Under the pieces are notes generated by a model. That model was not told where the DNA came from. It ran no database searches and saw nothing but the letters and a program-made list of their open reading frames with translations. A stretch of 64,000 nt of DNA, from assembly GCA_029255685.2 (NCBI GenBank), contig CM055317.2, forward strand, positions 20,964,501-21,028,500, written 5' to 3'. This document shows positions 36,149-48,388 of the stretch, one piece after another; the first letter of the stretch is position 1; each line of letters starts with the position of its first letter. The stretch comes from Silene conica (taxonomy: Eukaryota; Streptophyta; Magnoliopsida; Caryophyllales; Caryophyllaceae). Both the position numbers and the translations under genes were made by a program.

Positions 36149-39100
36149 TCACCATCTCCGAATGGATCTTCTCAGTTTACAACAATAAAATTGGGAATGT
36201 GTTGTAGGGAACAGTTCCTTCTCCAAATCCTTCATAAAGCCTTCTACTACCTTTGAATCCGTCTGAATAACAATGCAGGGAGCTTTTCTCTCTATAGCAA
36301 TCAGTAAACCCCGTCTAAGCGCCATTAGTTCAGCTCTAGTGACAGTTGCCACTCCCAGTCTTTCAACAAAGGCCACAATTTCCTTTCCCGAACTATCTCT
36401 TAAAATCCCTCCTGCTCCAGCTACCCCAGGGTTCTCTTTTGAAGCCCCATCTACATTCAGCATGACCCAATCAACTGGCGGTGCACACCACTTTATGTTT
36501 ATCTCCTTGCGGCGAGAAGTCGTACCAAGGGTAATCAAGTCCCTAGTATCTTTCGCCTCCAAAACTTCACGAATGCGATCCGTGAGAGTAGAAAATAAGT
36601 TTGCAGGGATAACCTCTCCCCGGTTAAACACCCTACAATTTCTCCACCGCCAAATCCACCAAATAGTCACAGCAAACGTAGTAGCCCAGTGTTCGGCAAT
36701 GCCTCGGCCCCTTTTGGATAAATTCAGGATTACCCACTCCTTGATATTTTGTGTCGAGGCGAATCCATCCGAGCTAGCAAGTGGAAAGTGATCCCAAACT
36801 GTACGAGCACTAGGGCAATCACGCAGAAGGTGAAGCGCCGATTCCTCAACCCCCGGACATACCCCACAACACGGGTCTTCAGTAAAACCCCTCCTAGCAC
36901 GATTAACATTAGACATAATCTTGTCATGCATAACAAGCCACAGAAACAATCTCATCCTCTGAGGAGCCCAAATAGTCCAAGGAAGTTTCCAACACGAGCT
37001 TGAGTCCTGACTTGGCATTTTGCGAATGAGCCTAATAGCAGACTTCACTGAAAAGTAACCCGAAGAGGTCTCAGCCCAGTAAAATTTATCAGGATTAGTT
37101 TCTCCCGGCGCTACTTCAAATGAAGCAATAGTCTGGAGGATATCAGTGGGTAAGAGATCCGCGAACAATTCCCACTTCCATCCGGATTCATTATCCCAGA
37201 AATCTTCGACTTTCATGTCTTGGAATTGCTCCGGAATTTCAAATTCAGAATGGTATTCAAGAGGTCTTTCAGTAGCCCATTTGTGCTTCCAGAAAAAAGT
37301 CGAAGAACCATTTCCTATGTTTGACCCGAGTCCTTGTTTTAGAACTGTCGATGCCTCCACGATTCCTCTCCAAACATTCGAGCAATCCTGCCTAGCTTCA
37401 AACATGTCCATGTCACACCGACCTTTTGCATATTTATGCCTTAAAACCCGAGCCCATAAAGAATTTGGTTCCTTAAGGATACGCCATCCTAATTTTGCCA
37501 TGAAAGCACCATTAACTTGGCGCATGGAACGGATACCTAAGCCTCCATTCTCCTTTTCATTGGTTACCATGTCCCAAGATACCAAACTTACCCCACGAGA
37601 GTCGCTAACGCCCCCCCATAGAAACCGTCGCGATTTTTTATCCAGATCGTCACAAAGACCTCGCGGAAGGTAAGCAGTCTACATAGCATAAGATGGCACC
37701 GCATTGAGTGTCGATTGAATAAGAGTGGCACGACCCGCCATTGACAGTCCTCTAGACTTCCACCCCGAGAGCCGTTTATCTACACGCTGGATAACATACT
37801 CAAAAGTCTCCTTCGTAACTCTTCCATGAATAGATGGCATACCCAAGTACGTACCCAAGTTATCCGTGCTTTCAAAGCCCAAAACATCACTGACAACCTC
37901 TCGAATCTCGGTGTTTGTATTGGGAGAGAAGTAAATCTTGGATTTAGCACGTGAAACCCGTAGTCCCGACGCCGCGCAAAATCGTTGTAAGGCATCATTA
38001 ATAACAGTTCCTTGTTTCTCTGTAGCTTCCGCAAATAAAATTATATCATCCGCGAAAAGGAGGTGAGTAAGAATAGGACCGCCTCTACAAGTCGGGAAGC
38101 CTTTCCAATTACCATTGAGGTGCTCATGACCAATAATTTGACTCAATTTCTCCATACAAATCGTAAATAAATACGGAGATAGGGGATCACCTTGTCTTAT
38201 ACCCCTCGTAGGAGCAAAGAATTCTGTCGTCTCACCATTCCAGAGAACATTTAAAGTTACTGAGTAAATAAGTTTCATGATGATCCGAACCAACTTTAAA
38301 GGCAGCCCCATATCAAGGAGACAATGGTTCACAAAAGGCCATTCAAGCTTATCATAAGCCTTTTCTAAGTCAAGTTTGAGAACCATGAACCCATTGCGCC
38401 CTTTCTTTTTTCTCATGGAATGGAGGGCTTCTTGGACCAGAATAATATTATCAGTAATTTGTCGTTGGGGGACAAAACTAGTTTGAACCGGGTTAATTAG
38501 AATAGGAAGAATGGGCTTCAACCGGTTAACAATCATTTTCATAATTAATTTATAAGTAACATTGCAAAGACCAATATGGCGAAATTGAGTTACCCGTTGC
38601 GGATTGTCAACCTTTGGAATAAGAGTCAAGAAAGCTTCCCCAATCTGTGTTGGAATCACCTCGTCATTGAGGACCCCAAGGACCAACTTTTCAACACTCG
38701 GACGGATTGTTTCCCATTGAGTTTGGTAGAACAATGCTTGATAACCATCGGGTCCCGGAGCCTTGAACGGGGACATTTGTTTCAAAGCACATTGAATATC
38801 AATACTAGAAAAATCTCGAGCCAATAAACGATTTTCGTTGCTTGAAAGCGCAGGATAGAAATTGGTGAGGATCCCATCTAAACGACACTCCATGTTTTCA
38901 CCAGCAAACTGCGACTTATAGAAATCGATGACCAAATTCTTCACTTCTTTTTCCTCCCAAACCCAAACGCCCGAGTCATCCTGTAACCCCTTAATTCGAT
39001 TTTGTTTCCGCCGAATAATGGTGCTGAGATGGAAAAATGAGTATTACGGTCGCCGTCGCAAATGCGCTCCATCCTTGATTTTTGAAACCATAACAACTCT

Positions 39101-40149
39101 TCATCTCGTAAGGCCTGATTTAGCTGGGCTTACAATATCAATTCAAGTCGAAACAAGTGGTAATGGGCAGATTTCGAAAGGAGTTTTTGGACTCCAAGAA
39201 TTCGTTTTTCAAGCTCTGATTTTCGCACAAAAATGTTCCTGTACACATCCCGGTTCCATGACTTTAATTTATCAGTGAAAGTATGAATGAAGGGAATTAA
39301 AGGCTCTTCGTTGTTCCAATTAGTAGCCACGAATTCCTCAAATTTATCATGCGCAATCCAAGCTGCCTGAAAACGAAAAGGACGGAAGATACCCGGTATA
39401 GGAGCAAACCCGTTTGTGGTAATGATTATCGGGCAGTGGTCCGATTGGTTCTGCAAAAGATGGCTTAACGATCCCTCCTCGAACATGAGTCTCCAGTCGG
39501 CATTATAAATCGCGCGGTCCAGACGGGCCCATTGTCGAGTGTCGACAGAATTACCCCGATCCCACGTATATTCCGGTCCCGAATAATCAATATCAACCCA
39601 GTTATTACGTTCTATCCACGAATTAAATTTGTTACATCTCCTTCGCATCCCATCACTTTGTCCATTCCGTTCCGAGAGATACCTAGTATCATTAAAGTCT
39701 CCCATTGCTAACCACGGTTTATTGTGTGACCGAGCAAACTGCTCCAAATCACGCCACAAATCCTCCCGTTTAATCGCGTCCGGGCTCGCGTATATTGCAG
39801 TATAAAACCAAGGCAACTCCCCTGTACGTGATATTTCGACCGTAATGTGCTGAGAATTGTGAATAATCGGGCTCACAGTAACCTCATCCATCTTCCAAAA
39901 CAACCAAATCCCGCCACTAAACCCTTCCGCTTCAACTCTTGTTTTGCCATCAAAATTAATTCGATCGCAGATACGTTGGGCTGTCTCGCCACTTATCCGG
40001 GTTTCAACTAAAGCTAATACTTGTGGTCTGTTAACCCATATCAGCTCCCTTAGCATAGTAAAAAAATTTGGACTCCCAGCTCCTTGTACATTCCAAGTCA
40101 TAAGACTTAGAGGCGGGCGGTTAGTTAAACGATTTGGATACCGATCCAT
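36149..40149 (-). pseudogene. LINE-B copy 1 ORF2: endonuclease-reverse transcriptase-RNase H
   Basis: The frame starts MDRYPNRLTN and enters the endonuclease (MTWNVQGAGSPN, LVETRISG, MGDFNDTRYL, QSDHCPIII). The reverse transcriptase shows FKAPGPDGYQALFYQ, LDLEKAYDKLEW, RGIRQGDPLSPYLF and the catalytic LLFADDIILF. A zf-RVT region follows (PCCGVCPGVEESALHLLRDC), then RNase H (MLNVDGASKENPG, ATVTRAELMAL, IQTDSK). Lesions: TAA near 39130 where copy 2 has Lys, a frameshift near 39030 shared with copy 2, and TAG near 37680 where copy 2 has Gln. Apart from these the frame is preserved over about 4 kb, so decay is recent. Confidence 0.92.
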
Positions 40150-40189
40150 AAAATTTTGAGGTATGGTTGGTAATGAGGACAGAAAGGCC

Positions 40190-42256
40190 TCAGAGATTTT
40201 CGACAAAGCAAGCATCACCATTGGTGACACCTTCACCTCCAGGAATAGGTCGGGTGAGATCGTCACCGGCGGGAGAAAAACATTGATCTCGAGTTCCAAC
40301 GTGTGCACAAGCGGTAAAGCTGTCGCCATGTCTGGGCCCCTCATTGGTAATATCAAACAGGGGTATTGTGACGGGGGTACGGTTGAGTGTCGAGTTGTCG
40401 GGATCCGGAGCGGGTCGAATGGGTTCCACAAACGAGAGCTCATGGTTCAGGGGCAGACGAGTATCCGAATCTTTGCGAGAAGCTACGTTCGAATTTTTGT
40501 TAACAGAGTATGGGTTTTTCCGAGTGATTTTTAAGGGATTTCGGTATGAATGGATTCGGTGAGAGTTTGTGTGGCTATAAGTAGGCTTAGTAGTTGTATT
40601 ATGGTAGAATGCAAAGTTTTCCTTATTATTATTTTGAAGTATTTGCTCATTATCTTTTCTAATAGGATTAGGAAAGCTATTATTTGGATTTTGGAAATCA
40701 GTAGGAATAGAAGATATGATAGGATTCTCAGAATTACCATTAGGGAGAGGCTTCTTTGGGATTTCCTTATTCGAGTATTTCGCAAAATTTCGAGCGAAAC
40801 TCGATGCTCCGACTTGGTAAGCGGGAGATGGGCTTTGAGGCTTACCTCCATTTGGATTAGGTTTACTCGCTGGTGCCTGGCCCAAGATACCCGGAACCCT
40901 TCGCGCTTCGAGAGGGCTATCACTAGTCACTAGAATATCGACCAGACCGCTATTCTCTCCTCTGTCCTCGATCACCCCTGTTTCCTTCTCCATTAGAGCT
41001 GCAAAACGAGACCCAACTCCTTCACCCTTGTTTTCGTTTTTCTGTCCAGTACCTTTGTCATTCATAGGGACGTTAGTCCTAGCTTGCTCGGAGTTCGATA
41101 CTCGTCTTCGATTTGGTTTTTTAACGTGCATCGATTCACCAAAATTCGCCTCAGTCGCGGTATTTCGAGCTTCCCGAACAGTTGACAATGGTTGCCGAGG
41201 GGGAAGTTCATCTTCGTTTATAGTTGCTTCCTGTGGATTCGGAAACGAGGGGCATACAGAATCGATGTGTCCTAGCTTCCCACATTTGTAGCATATTTGG
41301 CGAAGTCCTTCATATTGTATGATCCAGACTTTACCATTAAGACGAAACTTAGAGAGAAGGGGTTTCGTGAGATCAACTTCAACACTCATGCGGATGAATT
41401 GTCCTCGCTCTGCGTTGATAGTCGGCCTATCAATTCGTACAACTCGCCCAACCTTACTTCCTATCTTTCGGAGAATATCTTCGTGATAGTACTCCACCGA
41501 AAGCCTAGGAATCCGAATCCAGGTCGTGAGATACCGAATGGGTTCATCCGTCCCAATAAAATTCGGAACCCATTTACGAATCGTGAGATAGTGGTCGCCT
41601 ATCATCCAAGGTCCTCCTGATAGCACAAATTCATAATCCGCTTTAGTAGTGAATCGGATAACGTAGTACCCGCAACCTACGTCAGTAAAAGTGATATCCC
41701 CTTTGATAGCCCATTTTCGCTTTAGCTGTCGAACGAGCGAGAAATGGCCAATAGTTTTATCAAACATTTTAATTATCAAAGAGTTTCGCCAATTATTGCG
41801 GATTACCATTTTTTCTCGCTTTGTGAGGAGAATTGTGGGGCATAGAGGGTCATTACCCGAAATTGGATCCTCAACGTCATCGTCAGAGCTATCCTCATAC
41901 ATCTCATTATCAACGATATTAAAGTCAGTATTAGGGTTCAAGGAGAATGAAGGCCCCATACCTTTATTCAAAGAGTCTTTGTAAGAGGCTACCGGAGGCG
42001 GCAGGGGATTAATCTGTCCATTCGGGATTGCAAAGGTCGCGACTTCCATCGAAGGTTCAACTGTATCCGCCCGTGGATCCTGTGACGAAGGCACTTCGAT
42101 ATTCGATGGGAACGTATTAGGAACGAAGGAGCAATCTACCTCCATTGAGGCAGACGGGGTTCCTTCATCGCAAAATTGATTCATCTTGCATTTTTTGATC
42201 GATCTCTCGGATTTTTCATTGCTCGCGGCAATGTTGGGGCTAGGGTTTTTTTCCAT
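40190..42256 (-). CDS. LINE-B copy 1 ORF1: DUF4283/CCHC protein
   Basis: An uninterrupted frame of about 688 residues starting MEKNPSPNIAAS. The upstream in-frame Met near 42328 lies in sequence shared with unit 2 and is less likely the true start. The DUF4283-like domain spans about residues 165-300 (LTKREKMVIRNNWRNSLI, GGPWMIGDHYLTIRKW, WIRIPRLSVEYY). The zinc knuckle CYKCGKLGHIDSVC (C-x2-C-x4-H-x4-C) follows near residue 335. The rest is a low-complexity Pro/Asn/Ser-rich tail. It should bind LINE RNA and act as its chaperone. It is intact, unlike ORF2 downstream. Confidence 0.88.
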   Translation of the reverse strand: MEKNPSPNIAASNEKSERSIKKCKMNQFCDEGTPSASMEVDCSFVPNTFPSNIEVPSSQDPRADTVEPSMEVATFAIPNGQINPLPPPVASYKDSLNKGMGPSFSLNPNTDFNIVDNEMYEDSSDDDVEDPISGNDPLCPTILLTKREKMVIRNNWRNSLIIKMFDKTIGHFSLVRQLKRKWAIKGDITFTDVGCGYYVIRFTTKADYEFVLSGGPWMIGDHYLTIRKWVPNFIGTDEPIRYLTTWIRIPRLSVEYYHEDILRKIGSKVGRVVRIDRPTINAERGQFIRMSVEVDLTKPLLSKFRLNGKVWIIQYEGLRQICYKCGKLGHIDSVCPSFPNPQEATINEDELPPRQPLSTVREARNTATEANFGESMHVKKPNRRRVSNSEQARTNVPMNDKGTGQKNENKGEGVGSRFAALMEKETGVIEDRGENSGLVDILVTSDSPLEARRVPGILGQAPASKPNPNGGKPQSPSPAYQVGASSFARNFAKYSNKEIPKKPLPNGNSENPIISSIPTDFQNPNNSFPNPIRKDNEQILQNNNKENFAFYHNTTTKPTYSHTNSHRIHSYRNPLKITRKNPYSVNKNSNVASRKDSDTRLPLNHELSFVEPIRPAPDPDNSTLNRTPVTIPLFDITNEGPRHGDSFTACAHVGTRDQCFSPAGDDLTRPIPGGEGVTNGDACFVENL

Positions 42257-42394
42257 GTTTTTTTGCACAAAGCGTGAAGAAGGGGATTTATCTCGTGTGA
42301 TTATTAAATAAACAATCCCATTCACCATCTCCTAGTTCGTGTTAATTGTTGCTTAAAGGCATACTTTTTCAAAATCAATAAACACAAAATCTTA

Positions 42395-43110
42395 TCTATA
42401 TTAATACAAGAACATTTCGTGCAATTTTGTGCGTTTACGTAATCACATCCATTTTCTTTATTTTTTATTTTTAAAGAAATGTATGACCCAACTCAAAAAA
42501 TATGGAATTAATTTATAAAAACCAACTTTGTTAATAGAATTTCTTCGAATAAACCATACAAAATTTCATTGAAGCACCATCCGCAATTTCAATTATGTTG
42601 TGTAAATAATACAATATGAAATGCAGAATTTTCCCAATAGTCTATATAGTCTACCAATATAAATAAAATAAAAAGATGAACAAAAAATATTATTAGGCAA
42701 TGAAAATATAAATGATGAAAAACTGGTAAAACAAATAACGTTATTATATTACTTTATAAGTTTTTAACTCTAACATTTTGACCATCATAATAGCAAATTT
42801 TCGAGACATTACTAAATTTGAGTAATTTTTTTGAATGATAAATAGTTTTCAACAATTTGTTAATAAATAGTATTGTTCTAATTTTCAATTTAAAAAATGA
42901 GATCTATAAAAAGTTAACAAAATAAATGAATTATAAAACTTTTTTAAGTAGATTTAAGAGCATTTCTTTAATTTAAAAACTCTATAAAAAGTTAACAAAA
43001 TAAATAGAGTATAAAATATACATGTATTTTGATTTACATTTTTAAATATTAATCATTATATCGTTGTTCTTAAAACTATACCCGTACAATTTTACACGGG
43101 TTAAAACTAG
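42395..43110. mobile_element. Putative non-autonomous Helitron (copy in unit 2)
   Basis: Exact counterpart, at the +7814 offset, of the candidate in unit 1, with the same ends and hairpin. It was copied with the segment, so it is not independent evidence of transposition. Confidence 0.4.
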
Positions 43111-43962
43111 GGTTTGTTTATATAAAAAGACCATTAACAAATTACACTTCAATGATGCTCCAAATTTTGTGATTCCTTAACCGAATTTGATATTCAAAAT
43201 AGTTAATGACTTAGCTAGATAATTAATTGATGAAAACCTAACTCCAATCCCCTTTAACTTATTAAGCCAGACCAATCTGATGTAATTACAAAGCGAATGA
43301 AATAATGAAGATCAAATTCGATTGCATAATATTTTAACAAAACTTTATTAAGGTTAAATCGCAACTTACAATTTTTGCTTACTCAAAAAAACCAATTAGG
43401 TAAACAACCATAGGACTATAGTAGTCAAATTCTTCCACTATAATATTTGTAGTATGATAACAAGTCATCACCTTTATTAGGTGGATATCTCTCACTATTA
43501 ATAATAGGTGATCGATCATGACGACAGAGTTACTACTTCCTTAAAAATTTAAATAAATGTTTCACACATTCATTCGATGATGTCGTTTTGAGTATTTAGT
43601 TAACAATGCATCTAACTCATGCATTCAATAGATAAGTTTCATCTCATATGAAACATCTTGCATTTGTAATACCCTCACATATCAAGGCCCTTATTACCAA
43701 TGACTACCCTAGCATATATGAGTGTTACCATCTCGATTGTCCGAGGTAGTAAGCATCATAGTTACCATAATGAAATAACTTAAATGTATCACTTTAACTC
43801 AAACAAAATACAACGTCTCAAAATCCAAACTAGAAAAGTACAACACTATCAAATTGTTCAACAAAACACGAAAGCTAGACTATGATCATATCTCTAAGCG
43901 ATGACTCTGATGTCCCAACCATGTTCTGAGCACCTAACACTGTCAACCTTCTAATCAAATTC
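43111..43962. other. Non-coding sequence between putative Helitron and LINE-B ORF2, unit 2
   Basis: Counterpart of 35297-36148 with a handful of substitutions. No gene is seen. Confidence 0.5.
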
Positions 43963-46900
43963 TCACCATCTCCGAATGGATCTTCTCAGTTTACAACAAT
44001 AAAATTGGGAATGTGCTGTAGGGAACAGTTCCTTCTCCAAATCCTTCATAAAGCCTTCTACTACCTTTGAATCCGTCTGAATAACAATGCAGGGAGCTTT
44101 TCTCTCTATAGCAATCAGTAAACCCCGTCTAAGCGCCATTAGTTCAGCTCTAGTGACAGTTGCCACTCCCAGTCTTTCAATAAAGGCCACAATTTCCTTT
44201 CCCGAACTATCTCTTAAAATCCCTCCTGCTCCAGCTACCCCAGGGTTCCCTTTTGAAGCCCCATCTACATTCAGCATGACCCAATCAACTGGCGGTGCAC
44301 ACCACTTTATGTTTATCTCCTTGCGGCGAGAAGTCGTACCAAGGGTAATCAAGTCCCTAGTATCTTTCGCCTCCAAAACTTCACGAATGCGATCCGTGAG
44401 AGTAGAAAATAAGTTTGCAGGGATAACCTCTCCCCGGTTAAACACCCTACAATTTCTCCACCGCCAAATCCACCAAATAGTCACAGCAAACGTAGTAGCC
44501 CAGTGTTCGGCAATGCCTCGGCCCCTTTTGGATAAATTCAGGATTACCCACTCCTTGATATTTTGTGTCGAGGCGAATCCATCCGAGCTAGCAAGTGGAA
44601 AGTGATCCCAAACTGTACGAGCACTAGGGCAATCACGCAGAAGGTGAAGCGCCGATTCCTCAACCCCCGGACATAACCCACAACACGGGTCTTCGGTAAA
44701 ACCCCTCCTAGCACGATTAACATTAGACATAATCTTGTCATACATAACAAGCCACAGAAACAATCTCATCCTCTGAGGAGCCCAAGTAGTCCAAGGAAGT
44801 TTCCAACACGAGCTTGAGTCCTGACTTGGCATTTTGCGAATGAGCCTAATAGCAGACTTCACTGAAAAGTAACCCGAAGAGGTCTCAGCCCAGTAAAATT
44901 TATCAGGATTAGTTTCACCCGACGCTACTTCAAATGAAGCAATAGTCTGGAGGATATCAGTGGGTAAGAGATCCGCGAACAATTCCCACTTCCATCCGGA
45001 TTCATTATCCCAGAAATCTTCGACTTTCATGTCTTGGAATTGCTCCGGAATTTCAAATTCAGAATGGTATTCAAGAGGTCTTTCAGTAGCCCATTTGTGC
45101 TTCCAGAAAAAAGTCGAAGAACCATTTCCTATGTTTGACCCGAGTCCTTGTTTTAGAACTGTCGATGCCTCCACGATTCCTCTCCAAACATTCGAGCAAT
45201 CCTGCCTAGCTTCAAACATGTCCATGTCACACCGACCTTTTGCATATTTATGCCTTAAAACCCGAGCCCATAAAGAATTTGGTTCCTTAAGGATAAGCCA
45301 TCCTAATTTTGCCATGAAAGCACCATTAACTTGGCGCATGGAACGGATACCTAAGCCTCCATTCTCCTTTTCATTGGTTACCATGTCCCAAGATACCAAA
45401 CTTACCCCACGAGAGTCGCTATCGCCCCCCCATAGAAACCGTCGCGATTTTTTATCCAGATCGTCATAAACACCTCGCGGAAGGTAAGCAGTCTGCATAG
45501 CATAAGATGGCACCGCATTGAGTGTCGATTGAATAAGAGTGGCACGACCCGCCATTGACAGTCCTCTAGACTTCCACCCCGAGAGGGCTTTATCTACACA
45601 CTGGATAACATACTCAAAAGTCTCCTTCGTAACTCTTCCATGAATAGATGGCATACCCAAGTACGTACCCAAGTTATCCGTGCTTTCAAAGCCCAAAACA
45701 TCACTGACAACCTCTCGAATCTCGGTGTTTGTATTGGGAGAGAAGTAAATCTTGGATTTAGCACGTGAAACCCGTAGTCCCGACGCCGCGCAAAATCGTT
45801 GTAAGGCATCATTAATAACAGTTCCTTGTTTCTCTATAGCTTCCGCAAATAAAATTATATCATCCGTGAAAAGGAGGTGAGTAAGAATAGGACCGCCTCT
45901 ACAAGTCAGGAAGCCTTTCCAATTACCATTGAGGTGCTCATGACCAATAATTTGACTCAATTTCTCCATACAAATCGTAAATAAATACGGAGATAGGGGA
46001 TCACCTTGTCTTATACCCCTCGTAGGAGCAAAGAATTCTGTCGTCTCACCGTTCCAGAGAACATTTAAAGTTACTGAGTAAATAAGTTTCATGATGATCC
46101 GAACCAACTTTAAAGGCAGCCCCATATCAAGGAGACAATGGTTCACAAAAGGCCATTCAAGCTTATCATAAGCCTTTTCTAAGTCAAGTTTGAGAACCAT
46201 GAACCCATTGCGCCCTTTCTTTTTTCTCATGGAATGGAGGGCTTCTTGGACCAGAATAATATTATCAGTAATTTGTCGTTGGGGGACAAAACTAGTTTGA
46301 ACCGGGTTAATTAGAATAGGAAGAATGGGCTTCAACCGGTTAACAATTATTTTCATAATTAATTTATAAGTAACATTGCAAAGACCAATAGGGCGAAATT
46401 GAGTTACCCGTTGCGGATTGTCAACCTTTGGTATAAGAGCCAAGAAAGCTTCCCCAATCTGTGTTGGAATCACCTCGTCATTGAGGACCCCAAGGACCAA
46501 CTTTTCAACACTCGGACAGATTGTTTCCCATTGAGTTTGGTAGAACAATGCTTGATAACCATCGGGTCCCGGAGCCTTGAACGGGGACATTTGTTTCAAA
46601 GCACATTGAATATCAGTACTAGAAAAATCTCGAGCCAATAAACGATTTTCGTTGCTTGAAAGCGCAGGATAGAAATTGGTGAGGATCCCATCTAAACGAC
46701 ACTCCACGTTTTCACCAGCAAACAGCGACTTATAGAAATCGATGACCAAATTCTTCACTTCTTTTTCCTCCCAAACCCAAACGCCCGAGTCATCCTGTAG
46801 CCCCTTAATTCGATTTTGTTTCCGCCGAATAATGGTGCTGAGATGAAAAAACGAGTATTACGGTCGCCGTCGCAAATGCGCTCCATCCTTGATTTTTGAA

Positions 46901-47095
46901 ACCATAACAACTCTTCATCTCGTAAGGCCTGATTTAGCTGGGCTTTCAATATCAATTCAAGTCGAAACAAGTGGTAATGGGCAGATTTCGAAAGGAGTTT
47001 TTGGACTCCAAGAATTCGTTTTTCAAGCTCTGATTTTCGCACAAAAATGTTCCTGTACACATCCCGGTTCCATGACTTTAATTTATCAGTGAAAG
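43963..47095 (-). pseudogene. LINE-B copy 2 ORF2, 3' part: reverse transcriptase and RNase H
   Basis: This copy is open for about 930 residues from KNLVIDFYKSLFAG to the RNase H end, without the TAG seen in copy 1. The reverse-transcriptase box reads LLFTDDIILF: the Ala before the catalytic Asp pair is changed to Thr. RNase H has DGASKGNPG, closer to the usual form than copy 1. Upstream, the endonuclease-RT linker keeps the frameshift shared with copy 1, and the frame is then cut at 47095 by the Athila composite. The endonuclease resumes at 62358. Confidence 0.9.
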
Positions 47096-47689
47096 TGATG
47101 CCCGTCGTTGAGGGTACCAAAGATAAATTTATAATTCCTAACCTTAACAATAGATAGTGAAAGTCAGGGTCGAACCACAAAGAGGTGGGGAATGTTTATT
47201 GTCTTAATGTTAATGTTTAAGGTAACAATTTTGGGGATGATTAGTTGATTACTATATCTAAAGCAAAGGTTAAAATAAAACAAGAATTTAAAAGATGAGA
47301 ATAAAATATAATAAAAGAGGATGCTAGGATGTTTGGGTAATAAAAAGTTAAGGTAAAATAAATCCTAAGGTCAACATGTATTGCAGTCGCGTAAGGGGGT
47401 GTAACATATCTTTTTAGATCTATGCTACCTAATAGCTCCTTTCGGCCTATGCTATTAGTTCCTAGGTCTCACAATTATTGGGTGTCAACAATAAGGGTGA
47501 TTCCTAAATCCCAGGTTACATACCTTTCAGCCTTGAGTAACCTATCCGTCTTAAAGTGTAAACCAATGCCCTTCCCGTATCTTTCAATCTTGGGTAGGTC
47601 ATTACTAACATCCTACAAGTCTCCTATTGGTCTCATTGCAGGATATTATAATTTATAAGAAAAGACGAAATAAGAAAACAGACGCGAGT

Positions 47690-47763
47690 GGTCGACCGAC
47701 CGGCTACTCCAGTCGGCCGACCACGGCCTCGGTCGACCGACCGAGTATTCCAGTCGGCCGACC
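47690..47763. repeat. Dyad cluster in type A LTR (downstream of TATA)
   Basis: Dyads at 47690-47701, 47711-47722, 47731-47742 and 47752-47763. Partners in each pair start 21 bp apart, and the second pair starts 41 bp after the first. The forms are GGTCGACCGACC and (A)GTCGGCCGACC. The counterpart in the other outer LTR is at 61388-61461, where one dyad carries a C-to-T change. Confidence 0.95.
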
Positions 47764-48255
47764 GTGGTCCTGCTACAGGTCGGGTTTTCGGATTTTATTT
47801 ACCTATGCATATTATTCCCTACATCCTAACATATGAAAATTAGTTACTCATAACTGTTAAGACGAATATAAAATTGGGAATAAACATAGAGAACATAGTA
47901 AATAACCTAAGCATGCAAGATTCAAATAAAGCTTGGGATTCTAACTTAACAATTGTAATAAAAGCAATAAGAAAAATAATGAAACTGGATCAAAGAAGAA
48001 TTACCACAATTGGAATTAAGGCAGAACGGAATTAACTTTATTGAATACTTGGGAACTATTGAAAGATTACAAAACTAAAGCTTGAATAAAACTGAATAAT
48101 TGAATCTCTCTGAAACTTATTGTCTGTTAAACTGGATTATAATGGATGGAAAACCCTAATCACAAGATTAGTTTATATAGGGTAAAAACTAAGAGTTTCC
48201 TAAAAGCTAAAACTCTACTTTATTTCCGAAAAAGAAATCGTATGGGCTTCGTGCT

Positions 48256-48388
48256 GGTCGGCCGACCCGTATAGCTGGTCGGTCGACCACTTCCTGCTGG
48301 GCTTCTTTTATTTTCGGCCTTCTTCGAGAATTGGGCTTTATTGAAAATCGGGCCTGGTCGGCCGACCCGTATAGCTGGTCGGTCGACC
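48256..48388. repeat. Two dyad pairs in U3 of type A LTR, 100 bp apart
   Basis: GGTCGGCCGACC at 48256 and 48356, each followed after the 9-bp spacer CGTATAGCT by GGTCGGTCGACC at 48277 and 48377. The two 33-bp blocks are identical and exactly 100 bp apart, while the sequence between differs. They lie about 80-220 bp upstream of the minus-strand TATA box. Confidence 0.95.

Larger units (their letters stand above)
34475..42288. repeat. Unit 1 of a 7814-bp direct tandem duplication
   Basis: Sequence from TATCTCGTGTG at 34475 repeats from 42289 at a constant offset of 7814 up to 47095 (39281 in this unit). It then continues after the Athila composite from 62358 to the window end. The unit holds a putative Helitron, other non-coding sequence, and LINE-B. 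The constant offset over 4.8 kb means no net insertion or deletion between the units there. Confidence 0.92.
36149..42288 (-). mobile_element. LINE-B copy 1: L1-type LINE with ORF1, endonuclease, RT and RNase H
   Basis: ORF1 (42256-40190) is followed 40 bases later by ORF2 (40149 down to 36149). ORF2 carries endonuclease, reverse transcriptase, a zinc-finger region and RNase H, the layout of plant L1 elements with RNase H. ORF2 is inactivated by two in-frame stops and one frameshift, while ORF1 is open. The 5' end coincides closely with the boundary of the tandem duplication unit. Confidence 0.9.

Noticed and set aside
36273-37673. Long plus-strand open frames opposite the LINE-B RNase H and RT regions
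   Set aside because: They are antisense shadows of the LINE coding region, repeated identically at +7814, without family motifs.
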